Below, piece after piece: positions 1 to 7,989 of a DNA stretch of 17,355 nucleotides. The stretch comes from an uncultured candidate division WPS-2 bacterium (GTDB lineage Bacteria; Vulcanimicrobiota; Vulcanimicrobiia; Vulcanimicrobiales; Vulcanimicrobiaceae), in contig CALEYW010000047.1 of NCBI GenBank assembly GCA_937927945.1, positions 1 to 17,355 on the forward strand, given 5' to 3'. A program made the position numbers and the translations under genes. The first letter of the stretch is position 1; each line of letters starts with the position of its first letter. Below the pieces are notes generated by a model. That model was given only the letters and a program-made list of their open reading frames with translations, made no database searches and was not told the DNA's origin.

Positions 1-486
1 ATGCTGCCGATGCTGCGCCGGCTGACCGAAGCCCCGATCGTGATGCTCAGCGCCAAGGGCGAGGTCGAGGACCGTGTACGAGGTCTCGACCGCGGTGCCG
101 ACGACTACCTCGCCAAGCCGTTCGAGATGTCCGAGCTCGTGGCGCGTTTGCGCTCGGCCCTTCGGCGGCCGCGCTTGGAGAACGTGGAAGTCGTGTCCTA
201 TGCCGACGTGGAGGTCGAGCTGCAGACGCGTACCGTCCGGCGCGGAGGACGAACGCTCGATCTGTCTCCGCTCGAGTACGATCTGCTCGTCACGCTCTTA
301 CGGCATCCGCGCCGCGTCTTCTCGCGCGACCAACTCCTCGATCTAGTGTGGGGTCTTGACGCCGACGTCGGTCCGGGGAGCGTCGAGCGTTACATCTCCT
401 ACGTGCGAGCGAAGGTCGACGAAGGCGAGTCAACCCGATTGATCCATACGATTCGCGGCGTGGGGTACTCACTGCACGATGGATAG
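1..486 (+). CDS. OmpR/PhoB-family response regulator, 5' end outside window
   Basis: Cytoplasmic transcription regulator of a two-component system. The visible 161 residues start inside the receiver domain. The conserved Ser of the switch region (S18 in MLSAKG) and the invariant Lys (K39 in YLAKPF) are present, but the phosphoacceptor Asp and the acidic pocket lie upstream of the window. Residues about 63-158 form the winged-helix DNA-binding domain typical of OmpR/PhoB, with the LSPLEYDLL start, the recognition-helix region VERYISYVRAKV and the terminal IRGVGY hairpin. The ATG at base 1 is an internal Met of the receiver, not the start. The stop lies inside the next gene: the two overlap by 8 bases (ATGGATAG), so the kinase is probably translationally coupled and is the cognate partner. 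The signal and regulon cannot be read from the sequence. Confidence 0.93.
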   Translation: MLPMLRRLTEAPIVMLSAKGEVEDRVRGLDRGADDYLAKPFEMSELVARLRSALRRPRLENVEVVSYADVEVELQTRTVRRGGRTLDLSPLEYDLLVTLLRHPRRVFSRDQLLDLVWGLDADVGPGSVERYISYVRAKVDEGESTRLIHTIRGVGYSLHDG

Positions 487-1861
487 ACCGCCGTCGCGCT
501 CGTTTGCGACTCGGTTGATTCTCGCGTATGTCGGGGCGGCGGTCGGGTTGCTGTTCCTGATCGGATCCGCATCGTCGATCTTCACCTTCCAATTGTACGC
601 GCGAACCTCGAACGAAGTGATCGCGGCGGCATCGCGGACGATCGAGGGGCGTATCGCCGCCAATAAGGCGCAGCAGGTTCCCTTGAGGACCCTTGCGCCC
701 CGCCTCACCGCGGAACTGTACCGGCCGCGAATTCGCGTCGCCGTATACGACCAAGAACACAGGCTTCTCAGCGAGAGTGCACCGCTGCGCAGGACGACCG
801 GAGTGGTCGGGGCGATCGCCTCGCTCATGGACCTGCACCAGACGCAGATCCCGGTCTCGAACGGCTTCGTGCTCGTGAGCGCCGACCTGATGCAATTGCA
901 GGACACGCTCCGCGCGTATTGGACCTTGATGGTGCCCTTGAGCGTGCTCGCGATCCTCCTCGCATGGGCAGCGGGGTCGGTGATCACGAGACAAGCGGTC
1001 TTGCCGGTCACACAGATCTCCGCCGCGATGCGGCGCTTCGCGCGGGGCGACTTCCGGCCGGAACCGATCCGCTCGACCAGTGACGACGAGATCGGCGAGC
1101 TCGCCCACTTGTACAACGGCGCGCTCCATCAGGTGCGCATCGCAATTGCGGAACGCGATCGCAGCGAGGCGGAGATCCGCCAATTCATCGCGGACGCCGG
1201 TCACGAGCTGCGCACCCCACTCACCGTCATCATGGGTTATCTCGACGTATTGGAGGACGGCGCGGTCGATGCGCCGGGGATCCGCGAACGCGTCTTCGCT
1301 ACCCTGCGGCAAGAGAGCCGCCGGATGCGCTTGCTCATCGAGAAGCTGATCTATCTCGCGCGGTTGGAACGGGGCGAAGCCAACGTGCGGGAGATCGTCG
1401 ACGTCTCCGCGGTCGTCTCGCGCGTCGCGACTTCGCTCGCGCCCGTGGACGGATCCGCGAGGATCGATGTCTCGACAGTTCCCGATGCGCGCGTCGTCGC
1501 CGACGAGGCCGAGATCGTCGAAGCGGTGCGGAATCTCGTCGACAACGCGCTCAAGTACGCGCCCGGATCGGACGTCGCCGTCAGCACGATCGTTGACGGG
1601 GACGAGGTCGTCGTCGTCGTTCGCGATCGCGGGCCCGGGATGTCGGAGCAGGACCAGGCGCACGCGTTCGACCGCTTCTACCGCGGGCGCGGGATCGCCG
1701 AAGTGGAAGGCACCGGACTTGGCCTGGCGATCGTGAAGCGCGCCGTACACCGCGCGGAGGGAACGATCGCGGTCGAGAGTCGGACCGGGGAGGGGACGCA
1801 GTTCACGATTCGGCTCCCGCACGCGAACGGGAACCGGCGACCGTTGCTCCGCCCGGGCTGA
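479..1861 (+). CDS. Membrane sensor histidine kinase (HAMP-HisKA-HATPase)
   Basis: Inner-membrane kinase, 460 aa, expected to autophosphorylate and pass the phosphate to the overlapping response regulator. Two hydrophobic segments (about residues 12-36 and 150-170) bracket a periplasmic sensor region of about 110 residues with no motif I recognise. A HAMP linker follows (about 171-224). The HisKA dimerisation helix carries the phosphoacceptor H242 in GHELRTPLT. The ATP-binding domain shows the N box (RNLVDNALKYAP, N352/N356), the G1 box (DRGPG, D383), the F box (FDRFYRG) and the G2 box (GTGLGLAIVK, 411-420). All catalytic motifs look intact. The start is the ATG in the 8-base overlap with the regulator. 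The gene ends just before the low-GC block. The ligand is unknown. Confidence 0.95.
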   Translation: MDRPPSRSFATRLILAYVGAAVGLLFLIGSASSIFTFQLYARTSNEVIAAASRTIEGRIAANKAQQVPLRTLAPRLTAELYRPRIRVAVYDQEHRLLSESAPLRRTTGVVGAIASLMDLHQTQIPVSNGFVLVSADLMQLQDTLRAYWTLMVPLSVLAILLAWAAGSVITRQAVLPVTQISAAMRRFARGDFRPEPIRSTSDDEIGELAHLYNGALHQVRIAIAERDRSEAEIRQFIADAGHELRTPLTVIMGYLDVLEDGAVDAPGIRERVFATLRQESRRMRLLIEKLIYLARLERGEANVREIVDVSAVVSRVATSLAPVDGSARIDVSTVPDARVVADEAEIVEAVRNLVDNALKYAPGSDVAVSTIVDGDEVVVVVRDRGPGMSEQDQAHAFDRFYRGRGIAEVEGTGLGLAIVKRAVHRAEGTIAVESRTGEGTQFTIRLPHANGNRRPLLRPG

Positions 1862-1898
1862 ACCGCGATCCGTCTCGGTCCGGGATATCCATGAAGGT

Positions 1899-2168
1899 TT
1901 GACACAGACGCACGCATCGATCAAGGCGTATCGGAAGATCAATTGGCCGGAACTCGTGTTCGGCGACGTTGTAGTGTATCAGTCGTCTAATGGCGCGTAT
2001 GAACACGTCGCGACGGTAGTGGACGATCGAGCGCCACACGACATCCTCGATAAATTAACGGTAGTAAGCAAATGGGGAAAATCGGGCGAATTTATTCACA
2101 GAGTGAAAGACCTTCCGGACTATCTCGGCAGTCCCGCCGAATTCTGGACCGACCGGAGCGAGGCTTGA
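1899..2168 (+). pseudogene. Fragment of an NlpC/CHAP-like cysteine peptidase (C-terminal half)
   Basis: The 89 residues read like the back half of a papain-fold cysteine peptidase of the NlpC/P60-CHAP kind. GDVVVYQ opens a strand, YEHVATVVD holds the position of the catalytic His, and VSKWGKSGEFIHR plus the ending EFWTDR match the strand pattern seen in such proteins. The half that should contain the nucleophilic Cys is absent. The only available start is a TTG at 1899 with an AAGG one base before it, which is too close to be a normal ribosome site. The frame stays open upstream into the end of the kinase gene without forming a recognisable domain. I therefore read it as a truncated remnant. 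Assignment rests on pattern memory, and an intact small protein of other function is possible. The stop is 2 bases before the next ATG. Confidence 0.5.
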
Positions 2169-2170
2169 TC

Positions 2171-2794
2171 ATGGAACGTAAAGCGTTGCTGGACCTTCTG
2201 AGCACCATTGAATCTATCGCGTTCGCAGCGCGATATTTGGCTGCGTCGTCCCTCGACGCCATTGTCACCGCCACGACCGCTAGTCGAGAAGTTATCAAGT
2301 TAAGTGAGAACAAGGATGAAGAAGCCGGGATTACTGTTGCGGCGCGCTTGAAGCAATTGATTGCTAAAGCTCATGACGAAGACGTTAAAGAAACGGTCGC
2401 GGACCAAGACGTAGCGATTCTTGTTTTACTGCACCATGTTGTTCGATTTGCTCCAAGACGAGCCGAAATGTTTTTGGCGCATGTGGCCGATGAGAAGGCG
2501 CTCGACTGGGCGCGCAAATATGCCGTGAAACATCGGCAGGCCGTTGAGTGCAAATCGTCAGTGGAGTTGCTGTCTAATGTCGCTACTGCGCCTGCGTGGC
2601 CGGTCACGAATTATGCACGTATGATTGCGAGTGACGACGTCCTGGTATCGTACAAATCTGTGACGCGTGAAAGAGCTGCGTGGTCGTCGAAACGGCGCGC
2701 AACAGCTTATTATCGAAAGTTGAAGCGTGTTGGCCTCAATCAAGTGTCTCTGTACGGTAGAGGTGGGCACACGCTTTCAGGCAAGGCTTCATGA
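2171..2794 (+). CDS. Unrecognised 207-aa protein of the low-GC block
   Basis: I do not recognise this protein. It is predicted soluble, mostly helical and Ala/Lys-rich in its first 130 residues (for example AARLKQLIAKAHDEDVKETVADQD), with a strongly basic C-terminal tail (KRRATAYYRKLKRVG). There is no signal peptide and no long membrane segment. The ATG at 2171 is supported by AGCGAGG about 7 bases upstream and by the stop of the previous gene 2 bases before it. Its TGA overlaps the ATG of the next gene (ATGA), so the two are translationally coupled. Codon use is more AT-rich than in the flanking genes, which suggests arrival with its neighbours. A function cannot be given. Because both partners are damaged, it may no longer be functional even though its own frame is intact. 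Confidence 0.7.
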   Translation: MERKALLDLLSTIESIAFAARYLAASSLDAIVTATTASREVIKLSENKDEEAGITVAARLKQLIAKAHDEDVKETVADQDVAILVLLHHVVRFAPRRAEMFLAHVADEKALDWARKYAVKHRQAVECKSSVELLSNVATAPAWPVTNYARMIASDDVLVSYKSVTRERAAWSSKRRATAYYRKLKRVGLNQVSLYGRGGHTLSGKAS

Positions 2795-3226
2795 ACATGG
2801 AGCACGGCTGGTCCGTGATTTGTGGGCGGCCGATTACGGATAAGGAAAGTGGCAATATATCATTGATCGATGTTATAGAGCAGCTGAACCTTGGTTCCGA
2901 GGCGGTGAATCCTGACGGGTTGAGAGAGTTGTCTATCTCGATGTTCGTGGTGTCGGGTTGGCGAGCCGTTGCGTCTGGGCCGCGCACTAGCTGTCGATAT
3001 GAGTTCATCGCCCCCGACAGTAAGCAATTGTCTGTGACGGAGCTCGAGCTTGATGATGTGCAAGTCGGGCATAGGCTTCGGACAGTTATTGAGATGGAGA
3101 ACATGACCGTAAACGACCCGGGATTCCATTTTGTTCGGCTGTCGATTAAAAATCAACAGCACGAGCTGTATCGTGTTGTGGCCGAAACCGCTCGATATTC
3201 GCTTCGTCGATTCCGAAGGCGACTAA
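2791..3226 (+). pseudogene. DUF6941-like small protein, frameshifted near its C-terminus
   Basis: The opening WSVICGRPITDKESGNISLIDVIEQL and the later FVVSGWR, CRYEFIAPDS and FHFVRLSI segments fit a family of about 145-aa proteins that I associate with DUF6941. Its function is unknown to me. The frame from 2791 is convincing to codon 132 (YRVVAE, ending at 3186) and then degenerates into Arg-rich sequence that runs on antisense to the efflux gene. Moving by one base at 3188 restores PLDIRFVDSEGD followed by TAA at 3224-3226, which is the C-terminal strand expected after VAE in this family. Only one base (A, 3187) separates the two pieces where a codon is expected, so two bases appear lost. 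This is either a real mutation or an assembly error. The start overlaps the previous stop (ATGA), with AAGG upstream. Confidence 0.65.
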
Positions 3227-3271
3227 CGCCGCTCCAGCACTTTGCCGCGCGACCTGCGCTATGCCGGAACG

Positions 3272-3297
3272 GGCGGCGTGGCATCGGTCACGCCGCC
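3272..3297. terminator. Hairpin between the low-GC block and the convergent efflux gene
   Basis: A perfect 9-bp inverted repeat, GGCGGCGTG / CACGCCGCC, with an 8-base loop lies in the 92-base gap between the end of the plus-strand block and the stop of the minus-strand RND gene. Location and stability suit a bidirectional terminator. There is no clean T-run on either side, only a moderately T-rich stretch after it on the plus strand, so intrinsic function is inferred. Confidence 0.5.
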
Positions 3298-3318
3298 TTC
3301 CGGTTGTCGGTTTGCGCA

Positions 3319-6300
3319 TTACGCACCGGACGGGAGTGGATCCCCTACGTTCGGTCTGGCAGGCGACGCTGCTTGCTCCGTGGCCGGGAAGTGTTTCGGC
3401 GCCAGCCACATGTACATTATCGGAACCAGAATGAGCGTGAGGAACAACGAGCTCAGGATGCCGCCGATCACGACGATGCCGAGGCTCGAGCGGACGCCGG
3501 AGCCCGGCTCGAGCGCCAACGCCAGCGGAACGTTTCCCGCGACGACCGAGATGCTCGTCATCATGATCGGCCGGAAACGCGTGAACGCGCTTTCCTGGAT
3601 CGCCGCAAGCTTGTCCTCGCCGCGCCTGCGCAGCGTGTTCGCGTAGTCGACCAGCAGGACGCCGTTCTTCGTAACGATCCCGACCAGCATGATCGTCCCG
3701 ATCATCGAGAAGAGGTTCAGCGTTTGGTGCGTGAGCGCCAGCGCACCCAACGCGCCGACCGCCGCGACCGGGACCGAGAACATGATGATGAGCGGGGAGA
3801 TATAGCTGTTGTAGAGCGCGACCATCAGCAAGAAGACCAGCACGACCGAGAGGATCAGCGAGCCCCCCAAACCCAGGAGGGTCTGGTTCATCAGGTCCTG
3901 CTGTCCGAGCGGACGCGGCCGAACCTGGATGTTGTTCGGGAGATGGAGCGCGGCGACGCGCTTCATGAACGCGTTTTGGACGTTGGAGAGCGAAGTGCTC
4001 GACGCGTAGTTCGCGCCGATGTCGATGACCGTGTTGCGGTTGACCCGCGTGATCAGCGGAGGGGTCGGCGACCATTTGAACGTGCTGAAATCGCCGAGGT
4101 GAACGATCTGACCGCTGGTGGAGCGCACCGGAATTTGCATGACGGCCGAGAGGTCGTTCCGCTGATCGCGCGGATAGATCACCTGCACCTGGATGAGGCC
4201 TTGAGGGCTCTCGAACTGCGTGGCGATCGCGCCGCCGAACGCTGCGGCCGCGGCCGTCGTCGCCGTGCCGAGGCTGACGTTCAACGAGCGCATCTTGGCG
4301 CGCTGGAAGAGGAGCTCGACCTGCGGCGAAAGCGCCGAGACGCTGCTGTTGACGTTCACCGCACCGGGCGTCTGCAGCATCGCGGCGTAGACTTTCTGTG
4401 CGTACGACGTCGGGTCGCCGCCGGTGACGTCGGTCACGAGCTCGTCGAGGGGCTGAGCGTTGCCGCCGGTCTGTCCGGTCGAGGGGATGACGAGGACTTG
4501 CGCATTGGGCAGCGTCTTCGCTGCAATTGTTTTGTATTGGTTCACCCAGTAGGCGGTCCGCTGCATACCTTTGGTGGTAAGGAAGATCTGGATCTGTCCG
4601 ACGTTGCTCTCGACCAGCAGGCCGGCGTAGGGCGACGAGTACCCGCCGGCGAGAGCGGTGTCGGAGGCGATCTCGGGGAGCTTACGGAGCTCTTGCTCGA
4701 GTTTGATGATCGCCGAGTTCGTCGTCGCGAGCTGGGTTCCGACCGGATAGGCGACCTGCACGAAGACCTGGCCGTTATAGATCGGCGGGATGAACGTCTC
4801 CCCGACGACTCCGAGCGGAACCAGCGCGACGGCGAAGATCAGTGAGCCGAAGCAGAACGCGACGAACGGGATACGATGGCGCAAACCCCACGGGAGGATG
4901 CGGTGCGCGTAGAGTGACCGCGCGCGGTTGAACTGGCGCTCGAACGCACGGATGACGCCGAACGGCGTCCAGCGCCCGTGGAGCGCCCAGTTTGCGGCGA
5001 GCGACGGCGTAATCGTGAAGGAAACGAAGAGCGAGGTCAGCGTCGAGATCACGATGACGATCGCAAACTCGACGAGGTTCCGGCCGACCTGCCCCTGCAG
5101 GAAAGCGATCGGCAGGAAAACGACGACGTCGACCATGGTAATGACGAGCGCGGCCGTCCCGATCTCGTTTCGACCCTTGATCGCGGCCTGATCCGGCGGC
5201 TCTCCGAGCTCGTGGTGGCGCTCGATGTTCTCCAGGACGACGGTCGAGTCGTCGACCAGAATTCCGATGACGAGCGTCATTCCGAGGAGCGAGATCGTGT
5301 CGAGCGTCAGGTTCATCATCTTCATGACGAAGAGCGCGGTGCAGAGCGACGCCGGGATCGCGATCAGGACGACGATCGCGTTGCGCCACGACCCCAGGAA
5401 GAAGAGCATCACGATGCCCGTCAGCGCGATCCCCTCCATCAGAGTGTTGACGGTGCCCTGGATCTGCTGCTCGGTGAACTTCGACTGAACGTTCACGATG
5501 CCGAACGTGACGTCGGGATATTGCGCCCGCAGACGGGGAAGCGCCGCGACCACGTTGTTCGAAGCCGTGACCTCCGAGGAGGTCGAGCTCTTCTGCACGG
5601 ACAGGAACACGCCGTTGATCCCGTTGACGGTGGCGCTCATCGTGCGCGGCTCGTACCCGTTGACGACTGTCGCCACGTCCCCGATGCGCATCACCGAGTT
5701 CCCCGCCGTCCAAGGATTGACCGTACCGGTCCCGGCGGTGAGATTTCCCGACGTTATGCTCGTGCCGGTGCTTCCAGGCGTGGTCGTGGTGGAAGCGGTA
5801 CTGCTCGCCGGCGGGGAGATGGGCAGGAAGGCGATCGACGACGGCTGGTAGATATCGCCGCGGACCTCGATCTGCGTCTGGCGATTACGGCCGTAGGCAA
5901 TGCCGCCGGGAGCGAGCGTGTTGCTCGAACCGACGGTGGTCACGACGTCGTTGAGCGTCAGGTTGGCCGCAGCAAGTTTCTGCGGATCGACGACGACCTC
6001 GTATGCCGGATTCGCTACGCCGCCGACCGTGACGAAGGAGATGTCGGGAATCTGGGAGATCGCGGGAGAGACCTCGTTGTTTGCAACCAGCGCGAGTTGG
6101 CCCTCGGTGAGCTTCGAGGAGGTCATCGAGAGCGTCACCACCGTTGCCTCACTGGGGTCGCGCACGCTGACCGTGGGCGGCTGGACGGCGAGCGGCAGCT
6201 GGCGCTGCGCGATCTGCAGCGATTTCATCACGTTGACGAGATCCGTGTTCACGTCCGACGTGATGTAGAACGCTGCGGAGATCGTCGCCCGGCCGGCCTG

Positions 6301-6552
6301 AATGTTCGAGCTCATCGTCTGCAGGTCGGGGGTGCCGGCGAGGGCGTCTTCGATAGGCCGCACGATCGTGTCGCGCATGATCGTCGGCGACGCGCCGCTA
6401 TACGTCACTTGCATGCTGACCGTCGGAACGGATACGTTCGGGAAGAGCTGTTGGACGAGCGTGCGATACGCCATCGTCCCCGCCAGCCCCATCAGGGCGA
6501 GCAGAACGAAGACGAGCGGCGGACGATGGACGAAAACGGACGTCAACGACAT
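3319..6552 (-). CDS. RND-family efflux pump, inner-membrane subunit (HAE1 type)
   Basis: Proton-driven exporter of the AcrB/MexB superfamily, 1077 aa. Transmembrane segment 1 (PPLVFVLLALMGLAG) starts the protein. The first half carries GILVDDSTVVLENIERH with the paired Asp (D434, D435) of the proton relay, and the second half has GIVTKNGVLLVDYAN with the relay Lys (K962). Two large periplasmic loops follow TM1 and TM7, as in the family. RFRPIMMTSISVVAGNVPLA is the usual conserved TM10-11 region. A low-complexity Ser/Thr/Gly stretch (about residues 247-285) interrupts the first periplasmic loop, which explains why the relay residues are numbered above those of AcrB (D407/D408, K940). The gene starts 6 bases after the membrane-fusion gene, in one operon. 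No outer-membrane channel gene is visible nearby. The substrate is unknown. Confidence 0.96.
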   Translation of the reverse strand: MSLTSVFVHRPPLVFVLLALMGLAGTMAYRTLVQQLFPNVSVPTVSMQVTYSGASPTIMRDTIVRPIEDALAGTPDLQTMSSNIQAGRATISAAFYITSDVNTDLVNVMKSLQIAQRQLPLAVQPPTVSVRDPSEATVVTLSMTSSKLTEGQLALVANNEVSPAISQIPDISFVTVGGVANPAYEVVVDPQKLAAANLTLNDVVTTVGSSNTLAPGGIAYGRNRQTQIEVRGDIYQPSSIAFLPISPPASSTASTTTTPGSTGTSITSGNLTAGTGTVNPWTAGNSVMRIGDVATVVNGYEPRTMSATVNGINGVFLSVQKSSTSSEVTASNNVVAALPRLRAQYPDVTFGIVNVQSKFTEQQIQGTVNTLMEGIALTGIVMLFFLGSWRNAIVVLIAIPASLCTALFVMKMMNLTLDTISLLGMTLVIGILVDDSTVVLENIERHHELGEPPDQAAIKGRNEIGTAALVITMVDVVVFLPIAFLQGQVGRNLVEFAIVIVISTLTSLFVSFTITPSLAANWALHGRWTPFGVIRAFERQFNRARSLYAHRILPWGLRHRIPFVAFCFGSLIFAVALVPLGVVGETFIPPIYNGQVFVQVAYPVGTQLATTNSAIIKLEQELRKLPEIASDTALAGGYSSPYAGLLVESNVGQIQIFLTTKGMQRTAYWVNQYKTIAAKTLPNAQVLVIPSTGQTGGNAQPLDELVTDVTGGDPTSYAQKVYAAMLQTPGAVNVNSSVSALSPQVELLFQRAKMRSLNVSLGTATTAAAAAFGGAIATQFESPQGLIQVQVIYPRDQRNDLSAVMQIPVRSTSGQIVHLGDFSTFKWSPTPPLITRVNRNTVIDIGANYASSTSLSNVQNAFMKRVAALHLPNNIQVRPRPLGQQDLMNQTLLGLGGSLILSVVLVFLLMVALYNSYISPLIIMFSVPVAAVGALGALALTHQTLNLFSMIGTIMLVGIVTKNGVLLVDYANTLRRRGEDKLAAIQESAFTRFRPIMMTSISVVAGNVPLALALEPGSGVRSSLGIVVIGGILSSLFLTLILVPIMYMWLAPKHFPATEQAASPARPNVGDPLPSGA

Positions 6553-6558
6553 CGCGGG

Positions 6559-7842
6559 CTACCTCTGCGCGACTTGCTGAGGCGCGACCGCCTGACCGTC
6601 GGTGAGCCCGGCTTGCCCGTTGATCACGACGGGGACGCCCGTTGAGATACCGGTGACGATCGCATTCGCTCCGTCGTCGGCGAGCATCGTCACCTTGAGC
6701 GTCTGCACGATGCCACCCTTGACGGTCTGAATCGTCGAATTCGTCGTGTCGAGGAATGCAGTGGTTGGAATCTTCACACCGCTCGCGCTGGGAAGCCGAG
6801 CCGCGCCCGAGACGGGGATTCCCGGACGCAGATTCCCATCGGTGTTCGTCAGCAGCACCTTGACGATGAAATTGGTCGAACCCGGGTTGATGGCGTTGAG
6901 CACGCCTTCGACGCGGCCTGTGTACCGCATGCCGGGCAGACTCGAGGAAGAGATCGTCGCCGTGGCGTTGGGGCGCATGCCGACGACCTGCGAGGCTGCT
7001 CCGCTCAGAACGGCATAGACCTTGTCGGTTTCCTGGAGCGTGAAAATTTGGCGCGCCCCCGGAAACTCGCCGGGATTGAGATTGCGATTCACGACGACCC
7101 CGTTGATCGGTGAGACGATTCTCGCTTTGGCGATCGAGACACGAATCTGATCGGCCTGCGCTTGTGAGATCAGCGTGGTGGCGCGCGCCGCGACCACCTG
7201 CGAGCCCTGCAGCCCGGTCGTCGTCGTGCCGTTGGCGCTTACTTGCTGAAGATCGTTCTGCAGGGTGACCTGCGCTGAGCGCACGGATTGCTGGTCGTTC
7301 TTCACCAGCGTCGCCTGCGCGTCGTACGTTTGCTGCGCGATGTAGCCGTTCTGGAGCAGCCCTGCGTACCGAGTGAGATTCTGCGTGTCGGTCGCGAGCG
7401 TCTGCTGGAACTGACGTACTGCGGCGCGGGCTTGATTGACGATGTTACTGTTCTGAGCGATCGTAAGCCCTGCCTGATCGTACTGAAACGCCGCCCGCGC
7501 CGCATTGCTGCTCACCGTGGCCTGGAATTGCGCGAGCTGGGTGCGCAGGTCGGCGGTATCGAGCAGCGCGATGAGCTCTCCGCGATGGACGCGATCGCCC
7601 TCTTTGACGTAGACGGCGTCGGTCGGCTCCACCAGCGACGACGTGATGCCGACGTTTTGGAGCGGCGCGATGATTCCCGGGAGCACAGTGCGCGGGTAGA
7701 CGGTCCCTTGCTGCGCCGCGACGACCGGGACCGAGGCCGCCGAAACCTTTTGGGTCGCCTGCGAACTGCCGCAGCCCGTCGAGAGGACTGCAAGCACGAG
7801 CGAAGCAGCTGCAAGCCGCCAATTTGAGAAACGTTCGATCAA
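6559..7842 (-). CDS. Efflux membrane-fusion lipoprotein (HlyD/AcrA-like)
   Basis: Periplasmic adaptor that links the RND pump to an outer-membrane channel. The frame is open from 7989, but I place the start at the TTG at 7842. From there the product is 427 aa with an ideal lipoprotein signal: a basic n-region, LAAASLVLAVL, and a lipobox LSTGC with the lipidated Cys at residue 24. A start at 7989 would put about 50 non-signal-like residues in front, and the best promoter candidate lies downstream of it. ATG 7899 is the other option. After the lipobox come the lipoyl half-motif (VKEGDRVHRGELIALL), a Gln/Ala-rich alpha-helical hairpin, the second lipoyl half (ARIVSPINGVVVNRNLNPGE), a beta-barrel and a membrane-proximal domain ending near GLTDGQAVAP. 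It is the first gene of the operon, 6 bases before the pump. Confidence 0.93.
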   Translation of the reverse strand: MIERFSNWRLAAASLVLAVLSTGCGSSQATQKVSAASVPVVAAQQGTVYPRTVLPGIIAPLQNVGITSSLVEPTDAVYVKEGDRVHRGELIALLDTADLRTQLAQFQATVSSNAARAAFQYDQAGLTIAQNSNIVNQARAAVRQFQQTLATDTQNLTRYAGLLQNGYIAQQTYDAQATLVKNDQQSVRSAQVTLQNDLQQVSANGTTTTGLQGSQVVAARATTLISQAQADQIRVSIAKARIVSPINGVVVNRNLNPGEFPGARQIFTLQETDKVYAVLSGAASQVVGMRPNATATISSSSLPGMRYTGRVEGVLNAINPGSTNFIVKVLLTNTDGNLRPGIPVSGAARLPSASGVKIPTTAFLDTTNSTIQTVKGGIVQTLKVTMLADDGANAIVTGISTGVPVVINGQAGLTDGQAVAPQQVAQR

Positions 7843-7923
7843 CTCGTGTACCCGTCTAGCGAAAACGACTTGCCAGCCGCAGCACACAGCATGCGCCATG
7901 CCGGCGTTGCCGTGAAGAGATGA

Positions 7924-7953
7924 TCTATCGCTTCGCCTTGCGGGCAGCGTCAA
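7924..7953 (-). promoter_or_regulatory. Candidate promoter of the efflux operon
   Basis: On the minus strand, TTGACG (7953-7948) is followed after 18 bases by GATAGA (7929-7924). The -35 matches 5 of 6 of the sigma-70 consensus; the -10 is weak. Transcription would begin near 7917, which excludes a start codon at 7989 and fits one at 7899 or 7842. Confidence 0.4.
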
Positions 7954-7989
7954 CGTACACTCGGTGTCCCCGGGCTTCCCGTTTCTCAT

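Larger units (their letters stand above)
1862..3226. other. Low-GC block carrying three tightly packed genes, broken at both ends
   Basis: Rows counted inside the block have GC of 23/60 (2041-2100), 28/60 (2401-2460) and 33/60 (2881-2940), against 42/60 in a flanking row (1621-1680). The three reading frames are spaced 2 bases apart and then overlap by 4, as in one operon. The first gene lacks its N-terminal half and the last is frameshifted at its C-terminus. I infer a horizontally acquired fragment inserted between the kinase and efflux genes and now decaying. I could not find flanking direct repeats, an integrase or a tRNA end. Confidence 0.6.

Noticed and set aside
290..1942. 550-aa open frame antisense to the regulator and kinase
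   Set aside because: Arg/Asp-rich composition typical of antisense frames in GC-rich DNA; both sense genes have complete family motifs.
3227..4845. Continuation of the plus-strand frame from 2791 to 4845
   Set aside because: After the frameshift near 3187 it is Arg/Asp-rich shadow coding, antisense to a clear RND pump.
4978..6645. 555-aa plus-strand frame antisense to the pump
   Set aside because: Shadow of the RND gene: no ribosome site, low-complexity charged sequence.
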